Shown piece by piece: positions 1 through 8,678 of a DNA stretch of 64,000 nucleotides (its first letter is position 1; every line of letters begins with the position of its first letter). The DNA is taken from the NCBI RefSeq assembly GCF_033597815.2, contig NZ_CP166245.1:558001-622000 (forward strand), written 5' to 3'. This DNA is from Staphylococcus sp. KG4-3. GTDB taxonomy: Bacteria > Bacillota > Bacilli > Staphylococcales > Staphylococcaceae. Made by a program: the position numbers and the translations under genes. The notes beneath the pieces are model-generated. The model did not search any database, was not told the origin of the DNA, and saw only the letters and a program-made list of their open reading frames with translations.

Positions 1-40
1 CACTTAGGGTGAGTGTTTATAGGGTTGTGTGTTCAAAGTG

Positions 41-63
41 TGTATAAGGGGACAACTTATACA
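41..63. repeat. 8-bp inverted repeat, possible weak hairpin
   Basis: TGTATAAG at 41-48 pairs with CTTATACA at 56-63 around a 7-nt loop, and a T-rich stretch follows from about 71. It could be the terminator of a gene lying left of the window. The rest of 1-176 holds no convincing gene. Confidence 0.3.
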
Positions 64-176
64 TGCTTTGCTTTTTTAACTTCATATTTCTTAAAGGGGA
101 GTTAATTGTATATCTTAAATTCTGAATTCTTCCTATTGCATTTTCTGCATAAGTCTTCGATGTATAGAAAATATGC

Positions 177-347
177 TTAATAACTTAACTTCATGTTATC
201 AACATCATTTTCAAGTAGAGAGAGTAACTTATATAATTCATTCATGTTGAAATTTTCATCGAATTTAACAGAAATTGTTTTGAAAGTCTTGGTGATAATT
301 TCATATATTGGGTTACCATTTTCAAAAGCTTGTTTGTAGATAATCAT
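177..347 (-). CDS. small conserved-type protein, 56 aa, unknown function
   Basis: The minus strand encodes a 56-residue ORF starting MIIYKQAFENGNPIYEIITK and ending NMKLSY. The start is well supported: a strong ribosome-binding site (AAAGGAGGG) lies about 9 nt upstream of the ATG. The protein is acidic and soluble, with no signal peptide or membrane segment; the C-terminal half (MNELYKLLSLLENDVDN) looks helical. I do not recognise a named family. The good start signal and non-repetitive composition argue that it is real. A TG-rich, AT-rich gap separates it from pdxK, which is on the same strand but has its own terminator. Confidence 0.7.
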   Translation of the reverse strand: MIIYKQAFENGNPIYEIITKTFKTISVKFDENFNMNELYKLLSLLENDVDNMKLSY

Positions 348-449
348 GTTGTGATTCCCTCCTTTATCTCTCTACACTTATTATATTAATAGAAAAACAA
401 AGTGAATACATGAGTCTACAGTATCAACTTTTTATCAGACTAATGTCGT

Positions 450-475
450 ATATTATTTAAATATTTAAATAATAT
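450..475. repeat. 26-bp perfect AT-only palindrome
   Basis: Positions 450-475 form a perfect palindrome made only of A and T, with ATTTAAATATTTAAAT at its core. It lies between the small ORF and the pdxK terminator. It may be a protein-binding site or a cruciform-prone spacer; no function can be assigned. Confidence 0.45.
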
Positions 476-567
476 TGTGTGTTTGGTGTAGTTTTATAGG
501 TTTTTTGAAGTTTATATTATATAATTGATCATAACTCATTTTTCAAAACCTTCCATAATATATAAAG

Positions 568-605
568 AAAACACACCTCATTGTTAGTATTTTTTGAGGT
601 GTGTT
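568..605 (-). terminator. rho-independent terminator of pdxK
   Basis: AACACACCTCA (570-580) pairs with TGAGGTGTGTT (595-605). Read on the minus strand the hairpin follows the pdxK stop directly and is followed by a T-rich stretch. Confidence 0.8.
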
Positions 606-616
606 CCTGTTCTTAT

Positions 617-1447
617 TTAAACTTCTGTAACTTCTACGTCAATGTGTTCAACGCGGTTAAATGCGCCGTGATCAACGGGACCAACAAAGTCATTCATTTT
701 CCAACCATTTTTAATTGCTGAAGCAACAAATGCTTTTGCAGCGATAACAGCGTCTTTAGGTGATTTACCATTTGCTAAGTATGCAGTTGTAGCTGCTGCG
801 AATGTACAACCAGCACCGTGGTTATAACTTTGTTGGAACATATCTGTTGTTAATTGATAGAACTGTTTGCCATCAAAGTAAAGGTCATATGATTTATCTT
901 GGTCTAATGCTTTGCCACCTTTAATAATAACGTGTTTTGCACCTTGTTGATGAATAATTTCAGCGGCTTTTTTCATATCATCTATTGATTTCAAAGTACC
1001 TAAATTGGCAAGCTGACCAGCTTCAAATAAGTTTGGTGTTACAACAGTAGCTTTTGGTAATAAATGTTCTACCATTGCATCTGTGTTACCTGGGTTTAGT
1101 ACTTCGTTTTCTCCTTTACATACCATCACTGGATCTACAATAAAGTAGTCTGCTCCAGACTCAACAAATGCTTCGCCAGCGCGTTTAATAATTTCTTGTG
1201 TACCTAGCATGCCTGTTTTCACTGCATCTGGACCAATTGAAATTGCTGTTTCTAATTGTTTCTCGAATACATCAAATGGAATTGGTGTCACATCATGTGA
1301 CCATGTTTTTTCATCCATTGTTACGATTGAAGTTAGTGCTACAATGCCGTATGTGTTTAATTCCTGAAAGGTTTTTAAATCAGCTTGCATACCTGCTCCA
1401 GCACTAGTATCTGAACCGGCAATTGTTAATGTTTTTTTCAATGCCAT
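617..1447 (-). CDS. pdxK: pyridoxal kinase / hydroxymethylpyrimidine kinase (PdxK, ThiD-like)
   Basis: This 276-residue ribokinase-fold enzyme phosphorylates pyridoxal in vitamin B6 salvage and is often labelled ThiD because it resembles HMP kinase. Visible features are the N-terminal GSDTSAGAGMQADLKTF substrate region (about 11-27), the VVTPN segment (135-139) and the GAGCTFAAA anion-hole motif (211-219). Cys110 (PVMVCKG) and Cys214 (GAGC) sit exactly where the S. aureus enzyme has its two reactive cysteines, so I favour pyridoxal kinase over a dedicated ThiD. It is monocistronic, with a terminator immediately downstream and a gap upstream. The ATG is preceded by AGGAGTG. Confidence 0.92.
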   Translation of the reverse strand: MALKKTLTIAGSDTSAGAGMQADLKTFQELNTYGIVALTSIVTMDEKTWSHDVTPIPFDVFEKQLETAISIGPDAVKTGMLGTQEIIKRAGEAFVESGADYFIVDPVMVCKGENEVLNPGNTDAMVEHLLPKATVVTPNLFEAGQLANLGTLKSIDDMKKAAEIIHQQGAKHVIIKGGKALDQDKSYDLYFDGKQFYQLTTDMFQQSYNHGAGCTFAAATTAYLANGKSPKDAVIAAKAFVASAIKNGWKMNDFVGPVDHGAFNRVEHIDVEVTEV

Positions 1448-1598
1448 TAAATTTCACTCCTAAATATCTTTTGCACTTATCATACCATGTTTAACATGTA
1501 TTCTAAATAATGAGGTGTTGATAAAGGAGGGTTTGAGAAGATTACAAGATTTAAAAAGGGTTTACGTAATTAAAGGTCATTAAATTAATAAACGAAGA
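1448..1598. other. upstream region of pdxK, no gene seen
   Basis: This 151-nt AT-rich stretch lies between the pdxK start and the tandem repeats. It should contain the pdxK promoter on the minus strand. I see no ORF with a ribosome-binding site. Confidence 0.4.
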
Positions 1599-1931
1599 CC
1601 TGAGCATAGGCTCATGTGTAAGAACCACTAATTTTGCTAAAGCAAAAAAGAGTGAAAGTATCTCGTTACCGAGAAAAGTCAGAGGAACACCTGAGCACAG
1701 GCTCATGTGTAAGAACCACTAATTTTGCTAAAGCAAAAAAGAGTGAAAGTATCTCGTTACCGAGAAAAGTCAGAGGAACACCTGAGCACAGGCTCAAGTG
1801 TAAGAACCACTAATTTTGCTAAAGCAAAAAAGTGTAAAAGTATCTCGTTACCGAGAAAAGTCAGAGGAACACCTGAGCACAGGCTCATGTGTAAGAACCA
1901 CTAATTTTGCTAAAGCAAAAAAGTGGTTCTT
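1599..1931. repeat. 91-bp tandem repeat, about 3.7 copies, upstream of ung
   Basis: Three complete copies of a 91-bp unit (1599-1689, 1690-1780, 1781-1871) are followed by a partial fourth (1872-1931). Copies differ at only a few bases, for example gcatagg/gcacagg and ctcatgtg/ctcaagtg. Each unit contains small inverted repeats (TGAGC/GCTCA, TTTTGC/GCAAAA, CTCG/CGAG). Only the last copy carries both arms AAGAACCACT and AGTGGTTCTT. Near-identity suggests recent expansion and likely length variation between strains. Confidence 0.95.
1893..1931. promoter_or_regulatory. nested hairpin just upstream of ung
   Basis: AAGAACCACT (1893-1902) pairs with AGTGGTTCTT (1922-1931), enclosing a second stem TTTTGC/GCAAAA (1905-1910/1915-1920). 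It lies about 30 nt before the ung start. No strong T-run follows on the plus strand, so it may act as an attenuator or leader hairpin rather than a plain terminator. The upstream repeat copies keep only the inner stem. Confidence 0.55.
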
Positions 1932-1961
1932 TATGTTACTATATGAATGAGGTGAGACGAT

Positions 1962-2618
1962 ATGGAATGGTCGGATATTTTTCATGATATAACTACGCGA
2001 CATAACTTTACTGCCATGCACGATTTTTTAGAAAAAGAATATACTACTGAAGTGGTGTATCCAGATAGAGAAAACATTTATCAAGCATTTGATTTAACGC
2101 CTTTTGAAGACGTGAAAGTGGTCATATTAGGTCAAGACCCTTATCATGGACCGAATCAAGCACATGGATTAGCTTTTTCAGTGCAGCCAGATGCCAAGTT
2201 TCCACCTTCTTTACGAAATATGTATAAAGAACTTGAAGATGATATTGGTTGTATAAGAAAATCTCCACATTTACAGGATTGGGCACGTGAGGGTGTCTTA
2301 TTATTAAATACTGTTTTGACGGTTCGCCAAGGGCAAGCGCATTCCCATAAAAATATTGGCTGGGAAACCTTTACTGATGAAGTGATAAAAGCGGTATCTG
2401 AACAATTGAAAAATGTCGTGTTTATTTTATGGGGGAAACCCGCCCAACAGAAAATTAAGCTAATAGACACTACAAAACACCATATTATTCAGTCTCCACA
2501 TCCAAGCCCGTTGTCAGCATATCGTGGTTTCTTTGGATCAAAACCGTATTCTCTGACAAATAAATATTTACAAACAAATGGCATTCAACCAGTGAATTGG
2601 TGTGAGAGTGAGGATTAA
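1962..2618 (+). CDS. ung: uracil-DNA glycosylase
   Basis: Family 1 uracil-DNA glycosylase removes uracil from DNA as the first step of base-excision repair. The 218-residue length is usual. GQDPYHG at 57-63 includes the water-activating Asp59; AFSVQ binds the uracil ring; [13 protein letters not shown] from His180 is the DNA-intercalation loop with the catalytic His. The start is preceded by GAGGTGAGA. It is the first gene of a tight run with DUF5327 and DUF423 genes, the same grouping as ung-ywdI-ywdK in Bacillus subtilis. Confidence 0.97.
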   Translation: MEWSDIFHDITTRHNFTAMHDFLEKEYTTEVVYPDRENIYQAFDLTPFEDVKVVILGQDPYHGPNQAHGLAFSVQPDAKFPPSLRNMYKELEDDIGCIRKSPHLQDWAREGVLLLNTVLTVRQGQAHSHKNIGWETFTDEVIKAVSEQLKNVVFILWGKPAQQKIKLIDTTKHHIIQSPHPSPLSAYRGFFGSKPYSLTNKYLQTNGIQPVNWCESED

Positions 2619-2621
2619 TAT

Positions 2622-2987
2622 ATGGAAAAAGAAAAGATTATTCAATTGATTGAACAGGAGTTAGTCCAAGCAGACGAAGCTCAAAGTAATGTTGATTTTG
2701 AGAAGCATATATATGCGATTCATACATTAACATCATTAGTTACTGAGACTCGTTCTAATAAACAACGTTATACTGACAATAATTTTAATGTATCATCTTC
2801 TTTTAAATCATCAACAGTACAACAAGGAAATACTAAATCGCATATTTCTGAAAATGAAATCAGAGCAATGGGTGGAAAAGTTCCAAATAGTTCCAGTCAG
2901 AATGTGACAACCGACACTGGATTAAATTCTAATAAATTGGTTACAGATGATGAAATAGGTAATGGTGACTCAATTTTTGATTTTTAA
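2622..2987 (+). CDS. DUF5327 family protein (YwdI-like), 121 aa
   Basis: It starts three nucleotides after ung, so it is translated from the same message. The first 45 residues form an acidic helical domain ([21 protein letters not shown]). The rest is Ser/Asn/Thr-rich and probably disordered, with a short acidic end ([13 protein letters not shown]). I assign it to the DUF5327/YwdI group from its position after ung, its length and this two-part architecture. Function is unknown; there is no signal peptide and no catalytic motif. Confidence 0.75.
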   Translation: MEKEKIIQLIEQELVQADEAQSNVDFEKHIYAIHTLTSLVTETRSNKQRYTDNNFNVSSSFKSSTVQQGNTKSHISENEIRAMGGKVPNSSSQNVTTDTGLNSNKLVTDDEIGNGDSIFDF

Positions 2988-3010
2988 ATGATGGAAGGAT
3001 GGAAATTAAC

Positions 3011-3376
3011 ATGATGAAAGTGTTTATTATTTTAGGTGCTCTTAATGCGATGATGGCAGTGGGTACAGGTGCTTTTGGAGCACATGGATTAGAAAATAAA
3101 CTATCGGAAAAATACTTATCAATTTGGGAAAAGGCAACAACTTATCAGATGTATCATGGTCTAGGATTATTAGCGATAGGTATCATTAGTGGTACTACAT
3201 CGATTAATGTCAATTGGGCAGGTTGGTTACTATTCTTTGGTATTATATTTTTCAGTGGTTCATTGTATATTTTAGCTTTAACTCAAATTCGTATATTAGG
3301 CGCGGTTACGCCAATTGGCGGCGTACTATTTATTGCTGGCTGGCTAATGTTAGTTATAGCAACGATTAAATTATAA
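3011..3376 (+). CDS. DUF423 family small membrane protein (YwdK-like)
   Basis: This is an approximately 121-residue protein with four hydrophobic segments. The motif [13 protein letters not shown] near the N-terminus, then [14 protein letters not shown], is typical of DUF423. I start it at the MMKVF methionine because GGAAGGATGG lies about 8 nt upstream; an in-frame ATG at 2999 overlaps that site and is less likely. It follows the DUF5327 gene by about 23 nt and completes an ung-ywdI-ywdK-like operon. The molecular role of DUF423 is not known. Confidence 0.85.
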   Translation: MMKVFIILGALNAMMAVGTGAFGAHGLENKLSEKYLSIWEKATTYQMYHGLGLLAIGIISGTTSINVNWAGWLLFFGIIFFSGSLYILALTQIRILGAVTPIGGVLFIAGWLMLVIATIKL

Positions 3377-3384
3377 ATTTATAA

Positions 3385-3414
3385 TTGTTATAGAATTCAT
3401 CTTATGGGTATAAT
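3385..3414 (+). promoter_or_regulatory. predicted sigma-A promoter for the permease gene
   Basis: TTGTTA (3385-3390) and a perfect TATAAT (3409-3414) are 18 nt apart, placed 25 nt before the next start codon. This suggests that the permease has its own transcript besides any read-through from ung. Confidence 0.5.
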
Positions 3415-3439
3415 ACACTCCATGAGGTGAATTTTATTT

Positions 3440-4927
3440 ATGAGTCAAAATGAAAAACAGATAGATAGAGGAGATTTAAAACAGAACTTATCTGAGAAAT
3501 TTGTATGGGCAATCGCCTATGGATCGTGTATAGGTTGGGGCGCTTTTATATTACCAGGTGACTGGATAGGTCAATCAGGCCCGATTTCTGCAGCTATAGG
3601 TATCGTAATTGGTGCATTATTAATGATACTCATTGCGGTAAGTTATGGTGCATTAGTAGAACGTTTTCCGGTTTCAGGCGGAGCCTTTGCATTTAGCTTT
3701 TTAGGATTTGGGAGGTACGTAAGTTTCTTCTCATCCTGGTTCTTAACATTTGGGTATATTTGTGTGGTTGCATTAAACGCCACAGCATTTAGTTTATTAA
3801 TTAAATTTTTATTACCTGATATTTTAGAAACTGGTAAATTATATACGATAGCAGGATGGGATGTGTATATCACTGAAATTCTGATTGCTTCATTATTATT
3901 AATTGTCTTTATGTTTATAGCGATTAAAGGTGCAAGTGTTTCAGGATCTCTGCAATACTATTTCTGTGTAGCAATGGTTATTACAATATTATTATTATTT
4001 TTCGGTTCTTTCTTTGGTAATAACTTTTCCTTTGAAAATTTACAACCATTAACCAATGAAAGTAAGGGATGGTTTACTTCAATCATAATGATTGTGGCAA
4101 TTGCGCCATGGGCATATGTTGGATTTGATAATATACCACAGACAGCTGAAGAATTTGATTTTTCGCCTAATAAAACATTCAAACTTATTGTATATAGTTT
4201 GTTAGCTGCAGCGTTTACCTATGTATTGATGATATTATACACTAGTTGGTTAAGTACTTCATCGACCAGTTTAAATGGAAACTTATGGTTAACAGGTGCT
4301 GTAACACAGGAAGCCTTTGGTTATATTGGCTTAGCAGTGTTAGCAATTGCTATTATCATGGGAATTTTCACTGGATTAAATGGTTTCTTAATGAGCTCTA
4401 GTCGTTTGCTATTCTCTATGGGCCGTTCAGGTATTATGCCATCAGTATTTAGTAAATTGCACAATAGATACAAAACACCATATATTGCAATTATCTTCTT
4501 AGTTGCTATTACTTTAATCGCACCGTGGTTAGGACGTACCGCCTTGACTTGGATTGTCGATATGTCGTCAACAGGAGTATCTATTGCATACTTTATTACT
4601 TGTCTGTCAGCAGCTAGGTTATTTAGCTTCAATAAATCTAGCAATACGTATAGCCCTGTTTATAAAACATTTGCAATCTTAGGTTCAATCGTATCATTTA
4701 TTTTCTTATTGTTATTATTAGTACCTGGTTCACCAGCGTCACTATCTGTACCTTCATATATTGCATTAGGTAGTTGGTTAGTGATTGGTTTAATCTTCTT
4801 TGTAGTGCGCTATCCAAAACTGAAGCGTATGGACAACGATAAATTAAGCAGATTGATTTTAAATCGTTCAGAAGATGACGTCGTAGATTTAATAAATGAA
4901 CATAAGTCAGAGAAAGCCAATAAATAG
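3440..4927 (+). CDS. APC-superfamily amino-acid permease
   Basis: A 495-residue polytopic protein with about 12 hydrophobic segments. The first helix region carries GSCIGWGAFILPGDW, the broken-helix motif where APC transporters bind the substrate amino group, and SGGAFAFSFLGFG follows in the region conserved between family members. The C-terminus is a charged cytoplasmic tail (about 455-495). Staphylococcal homologues are usually annotated as cationic or general amino-acid transporters; the substrate cannot be read from sequence. GAGGTGA lies upstream of the ATG, and a bidirectional terminator follows. Confidence 0.88.
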   Translation: MSQNEKQIDRGDLKQNLSEKFVWAIAYGSCIGWGAFILPGDWIGQSGPISAAIGIVIGALLMILIAVSYGALVERFPVSGGAFAFSFLGFGRYVSFFSSWFLTFGYICVVALNATAFSLLIKFLLPDILETGKLYTIAGWDVYITEILIASLLLIVFMFIAIKGASVSGSLQYYFCVAMVITILLLFFGSFFGNNFSFENLQPLTNESKGWFTSIIMIVAIAPWAYVGFDNIPQTAEEFDFSPNKTFKLIVYSLLAAAFTYVLMILYTSWLSTSSTSLNGNLWLTGAVTQEAFGYIGLAVLAIAIIMGIFTGLNGFLMSSSRLLFSMGRSGIMPSVFSKLHNRYKTPYIAIIFLVAITLIAPWLGRTALTWIVDMSSTGVSIAYFITCLSAARLFSFNKSSNTYSPVYKTFAILGSIVSFIFLLLLLVPGSPASLSVPSYIALGSWLVIGLIFFVVRYPKLKRMDNDKLSRLILNRSEDDVVDLINEHKSEKANK

Positions 4928-4983
4928 TTATTACTTTTCGTAAAAATATGTATTTAGCATGGATTAATAAAAGCTTAATTATT

Positions 4984-5030
4984 TAAAAAGAAGGACAGCA
5001 ATCTATAGTGATTAGCTGTCCTCTTTTTTG
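4984..5030. terminator. bidirectional terminator between convergent genes
   Basis: AGGACAGC (4992-4999) pairs with GCTGTCCT (5015-5022), flanked by A-rich sequence on the left and CTTTTTTG on the right. It serves the permease gene on the plus strand and the exporter operon on the minus strand. Confidence 0.85.
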
Positions 5031-5054
5031 TGTCTATTGACGTAAATATATAAT

Positions 5055-5507
5055 TCACACGCGTTTTTTACGTATTTTTGTTCCGGAAACAATTAGTTTG
5101 GCTATTTGGTCAGCGAAGAGCAATCCTAACGCTATTGCACCAGCTATAAGTGTGACTTCTAACATTGTATTTATAGCTTTACTAAACTCTAACAGTACTA
5201 GATTCTTAGTTGCATCAAAGGCTAGTCCACCAGGGACTAATGGAATTATTCCTGGAATCATAAAGATGATAACCGGTTCTTTTTTAACACGAGCCATGAT
5301 ATGACTTAAACAACCTAAAGCTAGACTTCCGAAGAAACTAGAGTAGATCGTGTGCGTAGAAAATCCATCATAAAATAAAATATAAACCATCCAACCACAA
5401 GCTCCAACAAGTCCTACAATGTTATATAGACGTTTAGGAACATCAAATATTACACCGAAAAAGAGGGAGGCGGTATAGCTAAATAGAAAATTTAATATCC
5501 AAAACAT
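5055..5507 (-). CDS. threonine/serine exporter family, YjjB-type C-terminal half (ThrE_2)
   Basis: About 150 residues with five predicted membrane segments. The phrase MIPGIIPLVPGGLAFDAT is typical of the DUF3815/YjjB half of ThrE exporters. The other half (YjjP-type) is encoded directly upstream. In Corynebacterium ThrE the two halves are one polypeptide; here they are split and presumably assemble. An ATG at 5513 lies only 2 nt from the AGGAG site, so I prefer the ATG at 5507, 8 nt away. The ribosome-binding site lies at the end of the upstream gene, suggesting coupling. Confidence 0.82.
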   Translation of the reverse strand: MFWILNFLFSYTASLFFGVIFDVPKRLYNIVGLVGACGWMVYILFYDGFSTHTIYSSFFGSLALGCLSHIMARVKKEPVIIFMIPGIIPLVPGGLAFDATKNLVLLEFSKAINTMLEVTLIAGAIALGLLFADQIAKLIVSGTKIRKKRV

Positions 5508-5518
5508 AAACATAACTC

Positions 5519-6295
5519 CTAAAAAATAATTAGTATTGTACTAACGCCAGCTCCGATACCAAAAGCAGTGACGAGTGCTTCTAAGGATTTAGTGGTAAAC
5601 ATCAACATATGTCCACCGAACAAATCTTGAATGGCATTTGTGATTAACACACCTGGTACGATTGGCATAACTGCAGCAATTATAATAGTGGCGACTGAAC
5701 CACCTGGAATGAGGTGATGTCCTATAATTGTTATTAAGCCAATTACTAACGCCCCCATAAATTCAGGAATAAATTGAGCATGCAATTTTTGATGTAATAA
5801 TTCTACTACGATATAGCCCAAAGACCCGGCTACTAATGCGGTGAAAACGTCTATTAAATAGCCACCTTGTAAGTATAAAAAGCTAACTGAAATGATTGCG
5901 GCAGCTATAAATTTGTAAAAAAGATAATGACTTTGAATGCTTTGTTCATTGTATATTTTTTGTAATTCTTGAAATGCGTCTTCTAAAGAAATATCACCAA
6001 GTGACAGTCTTCTAGAAACGCCATTTGTTCGTGAAATGCGAAGTAGGTTCGTGTCACGTGTTTTAATCCGGAAAATCCTTGGATAAGATTCATTATGTAG
6101 CATAAAATTGATGACAGTATTTGTAACAAAACTATTGCTCTCTTTATAGCCTAAAGTAAAAGCCATCCTAGTCATTGTATCTTCCACGCGTGAACCTTCT
6201 GCACCTGATTCTAATAGAATTCTTCCAGCAAGCATAATAACATCTTTTGCCATTTTTTCATCATAACTCTCGATTGCTTGATTATAAATTGTCAT
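5519..6295 (-). CDS. threonine/serine exporter family, YjjP-type N-terminal half (DUF1212)
   Basis: 258 residues. A soluble N-terminal part (about 1-115) contains AGRILLESGAEGSRVEDTM, the conserved YjjP/ThrE amphipathic region, and ends near a basic stretch. Five hydrophobic segments follow, including a VMPIVPGVLITNAIQDL motif. It is the first gene of a two-gene minus-strand operon with the YjjB-type partner. Family knowledge suggests export of small amino acids (threonine, serine) or possibly dicarboxylates; the sequence does not fix the substrate. GGTGATTAA precedes the ATG. Confidence 0.85.
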   Translation of the reverse strand: MTIYNQAIESYDEKMAKDVIMLAGRILLESGAEGSRVEDTMTRMAFTLGYKESNSFVTNTVINFMLHNESYPRIFRIKTRDTNLLRISRTNGVSRRLSLGDISLEDAFQELQKIYNEQSIQSHYLFYKFIAAAIISVSFLYLQGGYLIDVFTALVAGSLGYIVVELLHQKLHAQFIPEFMGALVIGLITIIGHHLIPGGSVATIIIAAVMPIVPGVLITNAIQDLFGGHMLMFTTKSLEALVTAFGIGAGVSTILIIF

Positions 6296-6769
6296 TTAAT
6301 CACCAAATAAAAATGTATTTAACCAACACTATTGAATCATTCTCATAGAGTGGGAATAAGTTATTGAATTAATATTTTTTATTGTAACACTTTATTATTA
6401 CATTTTGTTATAAGAATCGCTCTGAACTTATTATATAAGGGAATTAATGTATTTCGTGCAATTGTTCTGATACATTTATGTTTCAAATATTTCAAATAGG
6501 TTAAAATAGTATTAGTTAACTGTTACAGACATATATTGAGTAGCGACAATATAAACAGTTAATATTTAAATTAAGTAGTGGCTAAAGTTCTCCCAAACAC
6601 ACTACAATAAAATGAGTATAAGGGCGTCGCCCTTGTCTCAAAATTAAAAGACCTCGTCATTAGTTAAGCTAGTGACGAGGTCTTTTCTAATCGTAATGTG
6701 AAATTTTTTCAATGAGCTAGTAGCACTAATGTAAACTACTTCTCATTCTGTTTTTCTTTCTTCATATAT
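6296..6769. other. intergenic region with two hairpins, no gene seen
   Basis: 474 nt between the exporter operon and hemQ. It contains the hemQ terminator and a tight GC-rich inverted repeat, AAGGGCG/CGCCCTT, at about 6620-6634. The remainder is AT-rich and presumably holds the exporter promoter. No ORF with a ribosome-binding site was found on either strand. Confidence 0.5.
6646..6686 (-). terminator. strong terminator downstream of hemQ
   Basis: A perfect 14-bp stem, AAAAGACCTCGTCA (6646-6659) with TGACGAGGTCTTTT (6673-6686), has A/T tracts on both sides. It lies about 80 nt after the hemQ stop on the minus strand. Confidence 0.85.
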
Positions 6770-7519
6770 TTATAATGAAAAAAGGTCTTGTAAATTTTCT
6801 TTCTTAACAATGTGGCCTACATAGAAACTACCGAAGTCACCATAGCGTGCTGTTGTTTCATCAAATCTCATCTCAGAGACGATTTTTTTGAATTGTAATG
6901 GATCATCTGCAAATAATGTTACTCCCCATTCAAAGTCATCGAATCCCATTGAGCCTGTAATAAATTGTTTGATTTTTCCAGCGTATTGACGACCGATTTT
7001 GCCGTGTGCATACATAAGCTCTTGACGTTCTTCAAGTGGGAGCATGTACCAGTTATAAGTTTCATTACGACGTTTATCCATTGGATAGAAACAGATATAT
7101 TCAGAATGTGGTAATTCAGGGAATAATCTTGGTTTAATATGAGGGTTTTCATAAGGATCTTCATCAGATTTTCCAGCAAGATAATTTCCTAATTCTATGA
7201 TTGAAACATATGAATATGTTGGGATTAAGAAATCAGTGATTCTTAATTTATTGAATTCATTTTCAAAGGCGTTTAAGTCTTTCATTTCTGGTCGTAATGC
7301 CCATAAAAGAATATCTGCTTTTTGACCTGTTATATTGTAAAATGCATGGTCACCAGTATTGTTTATGCGAGCTGATTCATGTTTATTTAAAAATGATTGT
7401 AACTCTTCTACGAGATTTTGACGTTCTTCATTCGGAACTAAACGTAGGCTTGACCAATCAATAGCATATAATAAATGTAAACTGTACCATCCATCTAGTG
7501 TTTCTGGTGCTTGTGGCAT
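6770..7519 (-). CDS. hemQ: coproheme decarboxylase HemQ (chlorite dismutase-like)
   Basis: HemQ performs the last step of the Gram-positive coproporphyrin-dependent heme pathway, oxidatively decarboxylating coproheme to heme b. The 249-residue length matches staphylococcal HemQ. His172 ([14 protein letters not shown]) is the proximal heme ligand and Tyr145 (CFYPMDKR) is the catalytic tyrosine that forms a radical; Lys149 follows. The first half is the degenerate ferredoxin-like repeat of the chlorite dismutase fold. AAAGGAGAG precedes the ATG. It is divergent from pta, with roughly 170 nt between them. Confidence 0.96.
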   Translation of the reverse strand: MPQAPETLDGWYSLHLLYAIDWSSLRLVPNEERQNLVEELQSFLNKHESARINNTGDHAFYNITGQKADILLWALRPEMKDLNAFENEFNKLRITDFLIPTYSYVSIIELGNYLAGKSDEDPYENPHIKPRLFPELPHSEYICFYPMDKRRNETYNWYMLPLEERQELMYAHGKIGRQYAGKIKQFITGSMGFDDFEWGVTLFADDPLQFKKIVSEMRFDETTARYGDFGSFYVGHIVKKENLQDLFSL

Positions 7520-7641
7520 TTAAATCTCTCCTTTTATGAAAATTTTTATGTCTTCACTACAAAATTTTACCATAAAGGGAGTATTAAAACATAAGTAAAT
7601 GATTACAAATTGGTGACATGGAATTCTAAGAAAAAATAACG

Positions 7642-7647
7642 TATAAT
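7642..7647 (+). promoter_or_regulatory. predicted -10 element of pta
   Basis: A perfect TATAAT lies 44 nt before the pta start codon. No good -35 is found at 17 nt; TTGGTGACAT stands further upstream. The assignment rests on the -10 only. Confidence 0.35.
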
Positions 7648-7691
7648 GGTATTCGTAAAATAAAAAGAATTGAAATTTTGAGGAGGCCCTT

Positions 7692-8678
7692 ATGTCTTTA
7701 TTAGATGTATTACAAGAAAAACTTTCAGGAAAAAACGTGAAAATAGTCTTACCTGAAGGAGAAGACGAACGAGTACTAACAGCAGCAACACAATTACAAG
7801 GGACAGACTATGTGACACCTGTAGTATTAGGTAACGAAGCAAATATTAAAGCCTTAGCTAATGACAAAGGTTTAGATATTGCAAATTTAGAAATTATTGA
7901 TCCAGAAACAAGTGAATTAAAACAAGAATTAGTAACTGCTTTTGTTGAACGTCGTAAAGGTAAAGCAACAGAAGAACAAGCACAAGAAATGTTGAAAAAT
8001 GTTAACTACTTCGGCACAATGCTTGTTTATACTGGTAAAGCAGAAGGTCTTGTTAGTGGTGCGGCTCATTCTACTGGAGATACTGTGCGTCCAGCATTAC
8101 AAATTATCAAAACAAAGCCTGGTGTCTCTAAAACTTCAGGTATCTTCTTTATGATTAAAGACGATCAGCAATACATTTTTGGTGATTGTGCAATTAATCC
8201 TACACTTGAAGCACAAGATTTAGCTGAAATTGCAGTTGAAAGTGCTAAGTCTGCTAAAAGTTTCGGTATGTCACCACGCGTGGCAATGTTAAGTTTCTCA
8301 ACAAAAGGATCTGCTAAATCAGATGATGTTGAAAAAGTCTCAAACGCTGTAGACATAGCTCAAGAGAAAATTAAAGCTGATAATATTGAAGACGTCGTTG
8401 TAGATGGTGAATTCCAATTTGACGCAGCAATTGTACCAGAAGTTGCGAAGAAAAAAGCACCAGACGCTAAAATTCAAGGCGATGCAAATGTATTCGTATT
8501 TCCAAGTTTAGAAGCTGGAAATATCGGTTATAAAATTGCTCAACGTCTTGGTGGCTTTGATGCAGTTGGTCCAGTATTACAAGGTCTTAACTCACCAGTA
8601 AATGATTTATCACGTGGCTGTTCTATAGAAGACGTATATAATCTATCAATCATTACTGCTGCACAATCATTACAATAA
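7692..8678 (+). CDS. pta: phosphate acetyltransferase
   Basis: Pta (EutD-type, 328 residues, single domain) interconverts acetyl-CoA and acetyl phosphate. With acetate kinase it forms the overflow route from pyruvate to acetate and ATP. The sequence starts with the PTA_PTB fold (KIVLPEGEDERVLTAA) and carries GAAHSTGDTVRPALQII and the C-terminal VGPVLQGLNSPVNDLSRG, the CoA/phosphate-binding motifs of the family. It overlaps lipL by one base (TAATG), so translation is probably coupled. GAGGAGGCC precedes the ATG. Confidence 0.97.
   Translation: MSLLDVLQEKLSGKNVKIVLPEGEDERVLTAATQLQGTDYVTPVVLGNEANIKALANDKGLDIANLEIIDPETSELKQELVTAFVERRKGKATEEQAQEMLKNVNYFGTMLVYTGKAEGLVSGAAHSTGDTVRPALQIIKTKPGVSKTSGIFFMIKDDQQYIFGDCAINPTLEAQDLAEIAVESAKSAKSFGMSPRVAMLSFSTKGSAKSDDVEKVSNAVDIAQEKIKADNIEDVVVDGEFQFDAAIVPEVAKKKAPDAKIQGDANVFVFPSLEAGNIGYKIAQRLGGFDAVGPVLQGLNSPVNDLSRGCSIEDVYNLSIITAAQSLQ

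Noticed and set aside
1599..1931. CRISPR array
   Set aside because: The repeats are contiguous 91-bp units with no unique spacers, and no cas genes are present.
4321..4644. Minus-strand ORF of 107 aa inside the amino-acid permease gene
   Set aside because: It is a shadow of the permease frame with no start signal; several similar shadows in mnhD2, nhaP-like and tarH genes were dropped for the same reason.
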